The notes under the pieces were generated by a model. That model was not told the DNA's origin. It ran no database searches and was given only the letters and a program-made list of their open reading frames with translations. A stretch of 64,000 nucleotides of DNA from Chloroflexota bacterium. GTDB lineage: Bacteria > Chloroflexota > Dormibacteria > Dormibacterales > Dormibacteraceae. The stretch is taken from the NCBI GenBank assembly GCA_005882115.1, contig VBEG01000027.1:1-64000 (forward strand), written 5' to 3'. Positions 15,042 through 24,011 of the stretch are shown piece after piece (the stretch's first letter is position 1; the number at the start of each line of letters is the position of its first letter). The translations under genes were made by a program, and so were the position numbers.

Positions 15042-16630
15042 CGCGTGACGTCGATCCAGACCAAGCCCGGAGGCAGGGAGACCGGCTGGCCGTTGTTGAG
15101 CGCGAAGGTCAGCGGGCCGTTTCTGTCTGTCGACTTCCACGACGCGCCGTACTGCACGCCCTTGTAGAGGATGGTCGCGTATCCACTCGAATCCAGGTCG
15201 TAGTCGTGGATGTACGCCCCGTGGCCGTCACCGATGTCGAGCAGCTGCTCGGTGGTGTGAAGCACGATCACCATCTCGATACGAATCGGTTGGTGCAGCG
15301 TCGCATCCGAATAAAGGTGGCCCTGCTCCGTCTTGGTGTAGGTCCCGGTTGCCGCGTCGTACTTGTAAGTCGAGTAGTGCTCGGCGACGCTGGCACTCGG
15401 TACGGGCGAGCCACCGGTGAGTACCGGCCTCGCTTTTGGCAACGTGAACGAACCGATCCCTTTGAAGTAGTTGCTCTGCGCCGCGAGTACTTTGTCGCCG
15501 TTGATCATCAAGTTGTCCGGTGCGTATCGAGCGCTCGTCCGGTACTGGTAGCCGATCACGTCGAAGAACTGCGGCACCGGGTCTCGAGCCGCCCTGGCTC
15601 GGGTGGCCGGCGACTCGCCGGACTGGAACAGAAGACCTCGATAGTGACGCGCGATCTTCAGCGAGATGAAGCGCGCGGAACGCATCGGGCCAACCACGTT
15701 CGGCACGTTCTGGTACATCGCGGTCAGTCGCGTGATGCCGCCCTCGGCGAGGTACTCGAAGATGACGCTGGCTGCCTGCAGGCCGTTCTGATCCCGCGCG
15801 AACGAGTCGTTCGGGATCTGGATCAGCGCCGGGTAGCGCAGCGCGACCGTGTGCTCGTGGTCATGCCAGTAGACGCCCGTTTTCAGCGTGAACGAGCCTG
15901 CGACGAGGTGTCCCGTCTGGTCGCGGCCGCCCGGCGCGATCTGGACCTCGACCGGACCAGAGGGCAAGCCCGCGGTCGAGAAGGTAGCGCTCTTGAGATC
16001 GTCCGCCCACTTGAGCGTTGCCTGCCGCGTGCCGACGGTGACATTGATCGTCACGGGTTCCATCGCGTCGTTGAACGTGAGCTTTAGCGTCGACGCGAGG
16101 TCGATCTCCATGCCGTCCTTGAGTGGAGTGCCGTCGGGAGCGGTGATCGCGATGACGCGCGGGATGATGATCGTCGTGAACGTCCAGTGAGCGCCGCTGA
16201 CGCGACGGTGGCCGACGTCAACGATCGGTTTCAGGTCGACCGTGTACGTCGTCAGCTCGGCGAGCGGCTTGCTCGGAACCCACGCGTACTGCGTGCCGCC
16301 TGAGATGGCCGTCACCTCACCGTCGGTCGCGGGCGCGATCGAAAAGGCCGACTTCACCGCGTCGAGAGCAACGGGCCGGGAATAATTCAGCAGCAAGCTC
16401 CCGTCGGTCGGTATGTCCTTCTGGCCGTTGCCGACGTTGGCGCTCACGGTGGTCGGCAGCGTGTTCTCGTAAGCGAGAAAGGCGCCCGCGCCGGCGATGA
16501 CGACGATCAGCGCGATGATCGCAGCGAACAACCCGCGCCGCCCGAAACGCTTGCGGCGACGAAGAGGTCGCCGGAGCGGCAGGGCAGGAGACGTTTGCTC
16601 CAGTTCTGGGTGCGGCGTATTGATCGACAA
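15038..16630 (-). CDS. DUF3048 (YerB-like) membrane-anchored protein
   Basis: The 530-residue protein has a basic cytoplasmic N-terminus, one membrane segment (about residues 32-53), Ig-like/bacterial-adhesin-type domains (about 60-250) and a C-terminal DUF3048 region with NVVGPMRSARFISLKIA, NYFKGIGSFT and the closing LVWIDVTR. YerB-type proteins are extracytoplasmic and have no assigned enzymatic role. The N-terminal Ig-like region is an addition to the short YerB form. The gene converges on the COG4315 lipoprotein gene with a 4-bp overlap and is followed upstream on the same strand by DUF971 and mrp. Confidence 0.87.
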   Translation of the reverse strand: MSINTPHPELEQTSPALPLRRPLRRRKRFGRRGLFAAIIALIVVIAGAGAFLAYENTLPTTVSANVGNGQKDIPTDGSLLLNYSRPVALDAVKSAFSIAPATDGEVTAISGGTQYAWVPSKPLAELTTYTVDLKPIVDVGHRRVSGAHWTFTTIIIPRVIAITAPDGTPLKDGMEIDLASTLKLTFNDAMEPVTINVTVGTRQATLKWADDLKSATFSTAGLPSGPVEVQIAPGGRDQTGHLVAGSFTLKTGVYWHDHEHTVALRYPALIQIPNDSFARDQNGLQAASVIFEYLAEGGITRLTAMYQNVPNVVGPMRSARFISLKIARHYRGLLFQSGESPATRARAARDPVPQFFDVIGYQYRTSARYAPDNLMINGDKVLAAQSNYFKGIGSFTLPKARPVLTGGSPVPSASVAEHYSTYKYDAATGTYTKTEQGHLYSDATLHQPIRIEMVIVLHTTEQLLDIGDGHGAYIHDYDLDSSGYATILYKGVQYGASWKSTDRNGPLTFALNNGQPVSLPPGLVWIDVTR

Positions 16631-16646
16631 CTGGCGGCGGGAATTA

Positions 16647-16961
16647 TTACATCAAGCGCCGGCGGAGGTAGCTGAACGTATAGATGCCCGTCGCGTGTCC
16701 GCTCTCGAACGCGATCTGCAGGGCGTACTGGCCGACCAGCGTGACGTCGCGGATCTTGAGCTCGTCATCGTTCAGCGTCTTCACCCGCGCCAGCCGGCCC
16801 GTCGCGCCCGCCTCACCGCGACACTCGGCGCACGGACAGGCCCAACGCAGCTGCTCGCCGGTGTAGCTGCTATGGGCCCCGTCCTCCCACGTGATCTCCA
16901 CCACCTGGCGCGCGCGGTCGACGTCGACGTTGGTCGGAAACGGATCGGGGTCTTGCGTCAG
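16647..16961 (-). CDS. DUF971 (GBBH-like) protein with probable CTG start
   Basis: The conserved core is VVEITWEDGAHSSYTGEQLR, then CPCAECRGE and IYTFSYLRRRL, typical of the small DUF971/GBBH-like domain often beside mrp and iron-sulfur assembly genes. The only canonical starts (GTG 16904 and 16901) would remove the first beta strand PTNVDVDRAR. A CTG at 16961, right after an in-frame TAG and preceded by AGGG at good spacing, restores it and gives 104 residues. It begins 7 nt after the mrp stop and is probably co-transcribed with it. A role in Fe-S cluster biology is inferred from the neighbour only. Confidence 0.8.
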   Translation of the reverse strand: MTQDPDPFPTNVDVDRARQVVEITWEDGAHSSYTGEQLRWACPCAECRGEAGATGRLARVKTLNDDELKIRDVTLVGQYALQIAFESGHATGIYTFSYLRRRLM

Positions 16962-16968
16962 CTAATCC

Positions 16969-18048
16969 CTAGTGGACGTTGATGACGGGCAGCTGGCGGA
17001 ACGACTGGATCGACGTCCGCGCGGCGACCTGGGAAGCGATCTCGACGAAGGCCTTGGCTCCGGCGGATTCCGGCCTCGAGATGACGACCGGCGTTCCGCT
17101 GTCGGCGTCCTCACGGATGCCCTCCTCGAGCGGGACCGCGCCGAGGAATGGCACGCCCAGGCGCCTGGCCGCGGATTCGGCCCCGCCGTGGCTGAAGATC
17201 TCGTGGCGGTGCCCGCAGCTAGGGCACACATACCAGCTCATGTTCTCGATCAGCCCGAGCGGCGTCACGTTCAGCTTGCGGAACATCTGCAGCGCCTTGA
17301 CGGCGATGTCGGTGGCCACGTCCTGCGGCGTGCAGACGATCGCGACGCCGGTAAGCGGCACGGCCTGGGCCAACGTCAGAGACGCGTCGCCGGTGCCCGG
17401 CGGCAGGTCGATGACCAGATAATCCAGAACGCCCCAGTCGACCTGGACCATCATGGCCTCGATCGCCTTGCCCACCATCGGGCCGCGGTAGATGGTCGGC
17501 TCCGACCCAGGGTTGATGTGGCCGAACGACATCACTTTCATGCCGTGCGCCTCGATCGGAAGAAGACGGCCGTTCGCCTGCTGCGGCACGCTGTGCGAGC
17601 CGGTCATCACGGGCACCGACGGGCCGTAGATGTCGGCGTCCAGCAGCCCGACCGAAGCCCCGCTCTTGCGCAGGGCCGCCGCCAGGTTGACCGCGACGGT
17701 CGACTTGCCGACCCCGCCCTTGCCCGACGCTATGGCGATGGTCTGCTTGACGCCAGGCAGGATCTCGGAGGGCTTGGGGCGCAGGAACGCCGGCCGCACG
17801 TTGGCCGTCATTCGGACGTCGACCCCGGTCACTCCCGGTAGCTCCCCGATCGCGTCTTCGGCCTGCGACTTGAAGCGGTCGCGCACCGGACACGCCGGCG
17901 TCGTGAGCTCGAAGGTGAAGCTGACGCGGCCCTGCGGGCTCACCTCGATCTCCTTGATCATGCCCAGGCTGACCACGTCGCGACCCAGGTCGGGGTCCTT
18001 GATGGTCGCCAGCGCGTCTAGCACCTGTTGTGAACTTGGCCCGCTCAT
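16969..18048 (-). CDS. mrp: Mrp/NBP35-type Fe-S cluster carrier ATPase
   Basis: This 359-residue P-loop protein has an N-terminal DUF59/FSCA domain (ATIKDPDLGRDVVSLG) followed by a SIMIBI ATPase with the deviant Walker A GKGGVGKSTVAVNLAA, switch I motif LLDADIYGPSVP and LVIDLPPGTGD. The CxxC for cluster binding is present in MSWYVCPSCGHRHEIF. The family delivers 4Fe-4S clusters to apo-proteins (ApbC/Mrp). ATG 18048 is selected because DUF59 begins directly after it and no Shine-Dalgarno is seen; TAACAT lies 10 nt upstream on the minus strand. It is divergent from the nicotinate phosphoribosyltransferase gene. Confidence 0.95.
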   Translation of the reverse strand: MSGPSSQQVLDALATIKDPDLGRDVVSLGMIKEIEVSPQGRVSFTFELTTPACPVRDRFKSQAEDAIGELPGVTGVDVRMTANVRPAFLRPKPSEILPGVKQTIAIASGKGGVGKSTVAVNLAAALRKSGASVGLLDADIYGPSVPVMTGSHSVPQQANGRLLPIEAHGMKVMSFGHINPGSEPTIYRGPMVGKAIEAMMVQVDWGVLDYLVIDLPPGTGDASLTLAQAVPLTGVAIVCTPQDVATDIAVKALQMFRKLNVTPLGLIENMSWYVCPSCGHRHEIFSHGGAESAARRLGVPFLGAVPLEEGIREDADSGTPVVISRPESAGAKAFVEIASQVAARTSIQSFRQLPVINVH

Positions 18049-18089
18049 CGGCACCCGGATGTTACCGGGGCTGCTAACTTCATTGCGCC

Positions 18090-19130
18090 ATGAAGCAGGC
18101 CGGGCGCGCGCAGGTCGCACTTCAGATAGTGACGGCCGCCAGCCCTGCTGCAGACCTCATCGCCTACTACGGCGGTCCGGCCTCTGACGTTTACTTCCAG
18201 CGGGCGCGCACGACGCTGGCTGGTGCCCACGTTGACGCGGTCGTCGCGATGGACTTCTTCTCCAGCCAAGCCGGTGTCCTGTGCGGAGTCGCCGAGGCCG
18301 TCCGGTTGCTGTCTGGAATCCTCCAGGAAGGCGACCAGGCGTGGGCCATCGCCGAAGGCGCGGCCATGGAGAAAAAGGAAACCGTGCTCCGGGTTCGAGC
18401 CCCCTACTCACGCTTCGGGGTCTACGAGACAGCCCTCCTCGGCATGCTCTCGAGCTGCTCCGGCTGGGCGACCGCCGCACGCGAGATCGTCGAAGCCGCG
18501 GGCGGCAAGCGCGTGATCAGCTTCGGCGCCCGCCACGTCCACCCGCTGATCGCTCCGACGATGGAGTACTCCGCGGTAGTCGGCGGCTGCGCCGGCTGCG
18601 CCACCCCACTCGGAGCGCAGCTCGCCGGACTGCAGGGGGCCTCCGGCACCATGCCGCACGCAATGATCCTTCTGTTCGGCGACACGGTCAAAGCGGCCCT
18701 CGCCTTCGACGAGCAAATGGGCGATGACGTGCTTCGAATCGTGCTCGTCGACACGTTCAAGGACGAGGCCGAAGAGGCGCTCCGTGTCGCCGAAGCTCTC
18801 GGCAAGCGGCTGCGCGGCGTGCGGCTGGACACGCCGGGCGAGCGCGGCGGGGTGACGGTCGATCTCGTCCAAGAAGTCCGGGCTCGGCTCGACCAGGCCG
18901 GGTTCAGCCACGTCGGGATATTCATCTCGGGCGGGCTGGACGCGGCGCGGATCCGTGAGTTCGAGGCCGCCAAGTGCCCGATCCACTCCTATGGCGTCGG
19001 GATGGCGATCAGCTCCGCGCCTCCGATCGCGTTCACCGCCGACATCAAGGAGATCTCGGGCAAACCGATGACCAAGCGCGGCCGCATTCCAGGCATCGCG
19101 AACAACCCCGGCCTCGTCCGAGTCATCTGA
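18090..19130 (+). CDS. Nicotinate phosphoribosyltransferase-like protein
   Basis: The 346-residue protein has the type II phosphoribosyltransferase barrel of NAPRTase/quinolinate PRTase relatives. Notable are SFGARHVHPLIAPTMEYSAV, GTMPHAMILLFGDT, VLVDTFKDEAEEAL, VGIFISGGLDAARI and the C-terminal FTADIKEISGKP. It should convert nicotinate and PRPP to nicotinate mononucleotide in NAD salvage. It is shorter than E. coli PncB and resembles the compact forms common in Chloroflexota and Firmicutes. ATG 18090 is preceded by TAACTT (18075-18080) and no Shine-Dalgarno. The uracil-DNA glycosylase gene overlaps its stop. Confidence 0.88.
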   Translation: MKQAGRAQVALQIVTAASPAADLIAYYGGPASDVYFQRARTTLAGAHVDAVVAMDFFSSQAGVLCGVAEAVRLLSGILQEGDQAWAIAEGAAMEKKETVLRVRAPYSRFGVYETALLGMLSSCSGWATAAREIVEAAGGKRVISFGARHVHPLIAPTMEYSAVVGGCAGCATPLGAQLAGLQGASGTMPHAMILLFGDTVKAALAFDEQMGDDVLRIVLVDTFKDEAEEALRVAEALGKRLRGVRLDTPGERGGVTVDLVQEVRARLDQAGFSHVGIFISGGLDAARIREFEAAKCPIHSYGVGMAISSAPPIAFTADIKEISGKPMTKRGRIPGIANNPGLVRVI

Positions 19131-19732
19131 AAACCCGCGCGGCCCTTCTCGCGCACCAGGTCGCCTGCCGCGCGTGCACGGTGTGCGCGGAACAGGGGAT
19201 CATCGCCGAGGCCAACCCGACGTTCGAAGGCCGATGGGACGCGCCGTTCTTCCTGGTGGGCCAGGCGCCCGGTCCGGCCGAGCGCGAGACGAGGCGCCCG
19301 TTTGCAGGTCGCGCCGGCAAGGAGCTCGATCGCTGGATGCTGCGCGCGGGCTTCCGCGATCCCGAGGAATTCCGCCGCCTGACGTACATCGCTGCCTTGA
19401 TGCGCTGCTTCCCCGGCCGCAACGCAAAGAACACCGGCGACCTACGTCCACCTCCGGCCGGCATCGCGAACTGCGCCCACTGGCTTGACGCCGAGCTGCG
19501 GATGCTCGGACCGAAGGTGCTGATCCTGGTCGGACAGATGGCGATCGCACGCTTCCTCGGCCCCGGCGCGCTCGAGGATCGCGTCGGAAAGAGCTTTGGC
19601 GAGCGACCCGTGATGATCCCTCTGCCGCACCCTTCGGGGCAGAATCGCTGGCTCAACGTACCCGCCAACCGCGACCGGCTTGCTTCCGCTCTCGCCCTGA
19701 TTAGCGAGCTGCGTGCAAACTTGGCGCGGTGA
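19127..19732 (+). CDS. Uracil-DNA glycosylase family protein (Fe-S type)
   Basis: Motif A-like FFLVGQAPGPAERETRRPF and AGRAGKELDRW, plus motif B-like PLPHPSGQNRW, mark a family 4/5 uracil-DNA glycosylase that excises uracil from DNA. The N-terminal CRACTVC supplies two cysteines expected for the 4Fe-4S cluster. To keep it, translation must start at CTG 19127 (overlapping the previous stop as CTGA, 201 residues) or at a far upstream ATG (18974) that would overlap the previous gene by about 157 bp. The first GTG inside the gene would lose a cysteine. The start is therefore uncertain. The 3' end overlaps the YCII-like gene (GTGA). Confidence 0.82.
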   Translation: MKTRAALLAHQVACRACTVCAEQGIIAEANPTFEGRWDAPFFLVGQAPGPAERETRRPFAGRAGKELDRWMLRAGFRDPEEFRRLTYIAALMRCFPGRNAKNTGDLRPPPAGIANCAHWLDAELRMLGPKVLILVGQMAIARFLGPGALEDRVGKSFGERPVMIPLPHPSGQNRWLNVPANRDRLASALALISELRANLAR

Positions 19733-20046
19733 GATATCTCCTTATCTATTACGGGGGCCGCATGCCGGAGACTCCGGCGCAACAGGCGCGGATCATGAAA
19801 CAGTGGACGAGCTGGTTCGACAAGCTGGGTCCCGCGATCATCGACCCGGGCAATCCGTTTTCGGGATCGGTGAACAAGGTCAAGCCCGACGGCTCGGTCG
19901 CGAAGGGCCCAGTCGGTCAGCGAGCGACGGGGTACAGCATCATCGAGGCGCCTTCGCTCGACAAGGCGACGAAGCTGGCCAAGGGATGCCCCGTGATCAA
20001 GGGCGGCGCCCAGGTAGCCGTCTACGAAACCTTCAACGTGATGTAG
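19729..20046 (+). CDS. YCII/DGPF-like small protein
   Basis: This 105-residue protein begins MRYLLIYYGGRMPETPAQQA and continues with KQWTSWFDKLG, VKPDGSVAKGPVG, GYSIIEAPSLDKATKLAKGCPVIKGG and a final VAVYETF strand. This is the ferredoxin-like fold of the YCII/DGPFAETKE superfamily, in which members are uncharacterised or act beside ECF sigma factors. No sigma factor is nearby. The GTG start overlaps the stop of the glycosylase gene, and rsmE follows after 1 bp, so the three form one transcription unit. Confidence 0.75.
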   Translation: MRYLLIYYGGRMPETPAQQARIMKQWTSWFDKLGPAIIDPGNPFSGSVNKVKPDGSVAKGPVGQRATGYSIIEAPSLDKATKLAKGCPVIKGGAQVAVYETFNVM

Positions 20047-20047
20047 T

Positions 20048-20719
20048 TTGCCCGCGTTCTTCGGCCGCCGCGTGCGCGACCGCGTGGTGATAGAGGGAGA
20101 CGACGCGCACCATCTCGCGCGTTCGCTGCGTGCGAGACCAGGCGAAGAGATCGAGGTCGTCGACCCCGAGGGGTTCATGCTCAAGGTGCGGCTCGAGGTC
20201 GTGACGCCTGCTCGCGTCGAGGGTGCGGTCACAGCGGAGCGTGTGCACCAACCCGAGCCCGCGGCGCGAATCACGATCGCGGTCGCGAACCTTCCCGCGC
20301 CGTCCCTCGAGCTCGTGCTGTCCCGCTGCACGGAGGCTGGTGCGTACGCGTTCGTCGTGTTCCATTCCGACCGCAGCGTCGGTCGCGCGGAGAAGGTCGG
20401 ACGCTGGTCTGCCATCTGTCGCGAGGCTGCGATGCTGGCAGGGCGGCTACGGGTGCCTGAGGTTTCGGCCGCGACGTCGCTGGACACGGCGATCGCGGCA
20501 TTCGACTTTCCGGTGATGCTGGTCCGCGACGCGCCCCGCCGGCTGGCCGACCTCACCGAGCCGCGCGACCTGACCCTGCTGGTCGGGCCGGAGGGCGGTT
20601 GGACCGAGCGCGAGCTGGCGCTGGCAGAAGAGACGGCTAGCCTTGGCCCGCGCAACCTGAGGGTAGACACGGCGGCGCTGGTCGGGCTCGCCGTCGCGCT
20701 GGCCGCGAGACGCGACTAG
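20048..20719 (+). CDS. rsmE: 16S rRNA m3U1498 methyltransferase
   Basis: The 223-residue SPOUT methyltransferase methylates N3 of U1498 in 16S rRNA. Motifs include an N-terminal PUA-like part (VIEGDDAHHLARSLRARPGEEIEVVD) and the C-terminal knot with LLVGPEGGWTERELALAEE followed by LGPRNLRVDTAALVGLAVAL. The TTG start at 20048 gives the family N-terminus MPAFFGRRV. Length is slightly below the usual 240 residues but the domains are complete. It is the last gene of the run that starts at 18090. Confidence 0.93.
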   Translation: MPAFFGRRVRDRVVIEGDDAHHLARSLRARPGEEIEVVDPEGFMLKVRLEVVTPARVEGAVTAERVHQPEPAARITIAVANLPAPSLELVLSRCTEAGAYAFVVFHSDRSVGRAEKVGRWSAICREAAMLAGRLRVPEVSAATSLDTAIAAFDFPVMLVRDAPRRLADLTEPRDLTLLVGPEGGWTERELALAEETASLGPRNLRVDTAALVGLAVALAARRD

Positions 20720-20729
20720 GTCGACCCAG

Positions 20730-21074
20730 CTAGCTTTTCTTGCCTCTCGCGGTGGCGACCTCGCCGCGGATCGCCAGCACCGATGTGATGGCAAAGGCCG
20801 TCAGGCCAACCCCGATCAGAACAATCCCCGCGGTCACGGCCGTCGCCGCAGCGCCGAGGCCAAGAAAGATCAGGCCGATCCCGAGGACGAGGAGCGCGTA
20901 GACCTGGAAGCCTTCTTTCGATGCCGCGAAACCTGGTGGCAGCGTGCCAAGCGATCTCGAGGTGAGATGCCGGATCGCGTAATCCGCCGCCCCGCCGAGG
21001 TTGACCAGCAGAACGACGCCGGCCACGCTCACGAGGGCGCCTATCACGAGCACTGCGTTCACGATCCCTAGCAT
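20730..21074 (-). CDS. Hypothetical membrane protein
   Basis: The 114-residue protein has three hydrophobic stretches: residues about 4-25 ([19 protein letters not shown]), 55-75 ([17 protein letters not shown]) and 76-97 ([19 protein letters not shown]), with a short basic tail ending GKKS. I cannot assign a family. ATG 21074 is 7 bp from the lepA start on the other strand; a longer form starting near 21137 would overlap lepA by 56 bp. No clear minus-strand -10 box precedes ATG 21074, so the start is uncertain. Confidence 0.6.
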   Translation of the reverse strand: MLGIVNAVLVIGALVSVAGVVLLVNLGGAADYAIRHLTSRSLGTLPPGFAASKEGFQVYALLVLGIGLIFLGLGAAATAVTAGIVLIGVGLTAFAITSVLAIRGEVATARGKKS

Positions 21075-21081
21075 TCTGACC

Positions 21082-22890
21082 GTGGCCGTCACGACAAAGC
21101 AGGCTTTAGTGCGGAATTTCTGCATCATCGCCCACATCGATCACGGCAAGTCGACGCTGGCCGATCGGTTGCTCGAGCGCACCGGGTCGATCAGCCAGCG
21201 CGACATGCAGGACCAGGTCCTCGACACGATGGACCTCGAGCGGGAGCGCGGGATCACGATCAAGCTCCAGGCGGTCCGCATGACATACCCGGCCCGCGAC
21301 GGCCAGAGCTACGAGCTCAACCTCATCGACACCCCCGGCCACGTCGACTTCGCTTATGAGGTCTCTCGGTCGCTCGCCGCGTGCGAGGGCGCGATCCTCG
21401 TCGTCGACGCCGCGCAGGGGATCGAGGCCCAGACCCTCGCCAACCTCTACCAGGCGGTCGAGGCGGGCCTCACCATCGTGCCTGTCGTCAACAAGATCGA
21501 CCTCGACGCCGCCCAACCCGAGATGGTGGCCGAGGAGATCGCCGACGTCACGGGCATCGCGCGCGAGCAGGTCATCTTCGCCTCGGCCAAGCTCGGAACA
21601 GGAACCGACGAGATCCTCGAAGCGGTCGTCAACCGTGTGCCGCCGCCGCGGGGCGACCCGTCAAAACCCCTGCGCGCCCTGATCTTCGACTCCCATTACG
21701 ACACGTACCGCGGCGTCATCACATACGTGCGAGTGGTCGATGGCGAGATAGTCCCCCGCACCAAGATCCGGATGATGAACACGGGCAAGGTCCATGACGT
21801 GGACGAGGTCGGCTGGTTCGCGCCGCGCCCGCGGCCTGCGGAGAAGCTGACCGCCGGCGAGGTGGGCTACGTCACCGCCGCGATCAAGAACGTGGTCGAC
21901 GCCCGGGTAGGCGACACCATCACGACCTCCGAGCACGGGGCGACGGCACCGCTGCCCGGTTACCGGCAGGTCAAGCCGATGGTCTTCGCGGGCCTGTTTC
22001 CGTCGAACTCAGAGCAGTTCGGCGACCTCAAAGAGGCGTTGGAGAAGCTGCAGCTCAACGACGGGGCACTTTCTTTCGAGCCGGAGAACTCGGCCGCCCT
22101 CGGATTTGGTTTTCGCTGTGGCTTCCTCGGCCTTCTTCATCTCGAGATCGTCCAGGAGCGATTGGAGCGCGAGTTCGAGCTCGACCTGATCACAACCGCT
22201 CCCACCGTCGAGTATCGCGTCAAGCTGAAACGTGGCGGGGTAATCGAGGTTGACAACCCGGCGCTGCTGCCGGATCCCACGATGATCGAATCCATCGCAG
22301 AGCCCTACGTGAAGCTGTCCATCATCGCTCCATCCACTTATGTGGGGCCGATGATGGAGCTCTGCCAGGAGCGCCGAGGGACGTTCAAGCACCTCGAACA
22401 CCGGCCAGGCGACCGGGTCGTGATCGAGTACGAGATCCCGCTGGGCGAGATCATCCACGACTTCTACGACCAGCTGAAATCGCGCTCCAAGGGTTACTCG
22501 TCGATGGACTACGAGATGACCGGCTTTCGCGAAGGGGACCTCGTCAAGCTCGACGTGCTCGTGGCCGGGGAGCCGGTCGACGCGCTCTCTCTCATCACCG
22601 ATCGGAGCAAGGCGCAGGCGCAGGGCAGGCGCCTGGTGGAAAAGCTGAAATCGATCATCCCGCGCCAGCTTTACGAGGTCCCGCTGCAGGCCGCGATCGG
22701 GGGCAAGGTCGTCGCGCGCGAGACGATCTCCGCAATGAGAAAAGACGTCCTTGCAAAGTGCTACGGCGGGGACGTGACCCGGAAACGCAAACTGTTGGAG
22801 AGGCAGAAGGAAGGCAAGCGACGGATGAAGCGAGTAGGCGCGATCGAGATCCCGCAAGAGGCTTTCATGGCGGTGTTGAAGCTTGATTAG
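21082..22890 (+). CDS. lepA: Elongation factor 4 (LepA)
   Basis: This 602-residue translational GTPase is the right length for LepA/EF-4, a ribosome-associated factor that affects 30S assembly and translocation under stress. It shows the G1 motif [22 protein letters not shown] (G2), DTPGHVDF (G3) and NKIDLD (G4). The LepA-specific C-terminal domain ends [29 protein letters not shown] 21082 is chosen because it gives the normal N-terminus before [11 protein letters not shown] and because TAGCAT (21069-21074) ends 7 nt before it, consistent with a leaderless message. The lipoprotein gene overlaps its end. Confidence 0.97.
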   Translation: MAVTTKQALVRNFCIIAHIDHGKSTLADRLLERTGSISQRDMQDQVLDTMDLERERGITIKLQAVRMTYPARDGQSYELNLIDTPGHVDFAYEVSRSLAACEGAILVVDAAQGIEAQTLANLYQAVEAGLTIVPVVNKIDLDAAQPEMVAEEIADVTGIAREQVIFASAKLGTGTDEILEAVVNRVPPPRGDPSKPLRALIFDSHYDTYRGVITYVRVVDGEIVPRTKIRMMNTGKVHDVDEVGWFAPRPRPAEKLTAGEVGYVTAAIKNVVDARVGDTITTSEHGATAPLPGYRQVKPMVFAGLFPSNSEQFGDLKEALEKLQLNDGALSFEPENSAALGFGFRCGFLGLLHLEIVQERLEREFELDLITTAPTVEYRVKLKRGGVIEVDNPALLPDPTMIESIAEPYVKLSIIAPSTYVGPMMELCQERRGTFKHLEHRPGDRVVIEYEIPLGEIIHDFYDQLKSRSKGYSSMDYEMTGFREGDLVKLDVLVAGEPVDALSLITDRSKAQAQGRRLVEKLKSIIPRQLYEVPLQAAIGGKVVARETISAMRKDVLAKCYGGDVTRKRKLLERQKEGKRRMKRVGAIEIPQEAFMAVLKLD

Positions 22891-23950
22891 GCTGCCGCGA
22901 CTTCTTGCGCTGCTCGCGCTGGGCGCGATCGCCGCGAGCGCTTGTGCGAAGCCCTTCCAGTCAGCGCCGCCGGCCAACATCATGGACGTCTACGCGACAA
23001 GCCCGAGCGCGTCCGACGCGGCCTCGCTGCTCGGCGGCGATTGGTGGCCGTCGGCGCCGACGTTCGGTGTCCGGCCACTCGACGACGCGAACTTCTCCGC
23101 GCAGGTCAAGTACGCGGTGGTGCGCCGCTACGCGAACGTCGGCACGTCGGAGAGCTGGAGGATCCGCTACATCCAGTTCGACAAGGCGAGCTCCGCCACG
23201 TCGCTCATGACCACTCTCGAGAGCAGCCTGGGCAGCGGCGACACCGGAAAGAACGTTGGCGACAAGGCGCTTTACTACCGGGAAAAGCTGACGGGCGGCG
23301 GAGCGCCGTACGAAACGCTGACCTTCATCCGCGTGGGATCCGTGGTCATCGAGAGCACGTGGTTGAAAAACGATGGTTTTCCAAGCTCCGACCAGCTCGG
23401 ACGTGTCTCATCGAAGCTGGTCTCGGGCGTGAAAGACGCGATCGCCGGCAAGGTCCATGTCGCGCAGCCCTCAGCGAACGACCTGGCGAGCCTGCCTCCG
23501 CCGAACGCGTACATCACGCTGCTCGGTGCGGCGAAGCTCCCGATCGAAGCGGTCCCGCTGATGCTGAACTTCAGCGCACCGACCCAGCTGGTGACGCTGT
23601 TCAAGGCCGAGAACGTGAGCGATTTCCTGTTCGGCGACTACGTTCTCGACACTGACACCCATATGGAGGTTCAGGCAGCGGTGTTCACCCTGACATCAGC
23701 GACTGCCGCGAGTGAGCTGTTCGACGCTTTCAAAGGCAGCTCGACCGTCGACGCCAACGGCGTGCTGAAGCTCTACAACGACGTGACGGGGCCCGGGCAG
23801 TACGACTACTTCGTCCTGTCCGGCAGCCACATCGGGCTGCTCATCTGCCGCTCGACAGCGGAGCTCAGTGCCAATGAGGCTGCGTCGCGTTCTTGCGAGT
23901 CTCCGCTGGAAACCGTAGCGACCGCCTGGCCCACAGCGTTCCGCGGCTAG
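22883..23950 (+). CDS. Hypothetical lipoprotein
   Basis: A 355-residue secreted lipoprotein: n-region MIRLPR, hydrophobic core, lipobox AASAC with Cys 21, then a long hydrophilic body without other membrane segments. Two weakly similar halves can be seen ([20 protein letters not shown] with [14 protein letters not shown], and [16 protein letters not shown] with [15 protein letters not shown]), suggesting a duplicated alpha/beta module. I recognise no family. The TTG start overlaps the last codons of lepA, so translation is coupled, although no shared role is evident. Confidence 0.72.
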   Translation: MIRLPRLLALLALGAIAASACAKPFQSAPPANIMDVYATSPSASDAASLLGGDWWPSAPTFGVRPLDDANFSAQVKYAVVRRYANVGTSESWRIRYIQFDKASSATSLMTTLESSLGSGDTGKNVGDKALYYREKLTGGGAPYETLTFIRVGSVVIESTWLKNDGFPSSDQLGRVSSKLVSGVKDAIAGKVHVAQPSANDLASLPPPNAYITLLGAAKLPIEAVPLMLNFSAPTQLVTLFKAENVSDFLFGDYVLDTDTHMEVQAAVFTLTSATAASELFDAFKGSSTVDANGVLKLYNDVTGPGQYDYFVLSGSHIGLLICRSTAELSANEAASRSCESPLETVATAWPTAFRG

Positions 23951-23962
23951 AGCGTCAGGGGT

Positions 23963-24011
23963 AGCCCGACAGCGCCGGGCTTCGACCGCGCCGCAAGGCG
24001 GGCTTCCGCCT
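23963..24011. terminator. Bidirectional terminator region between convergent genes
   Basis: Two hairpins occupy the 59-bp gap between the convergent lipoprotein and epimerase genes: AGCCCG-N7-CGGGCT (23963-23981) and AGGCGG-GCTT-CCGCCT (23996-24011), the latter touching the epimerase stop codon. T-runs are short (TT), so termination efficiency is uncertain. Confidence 0.4.
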
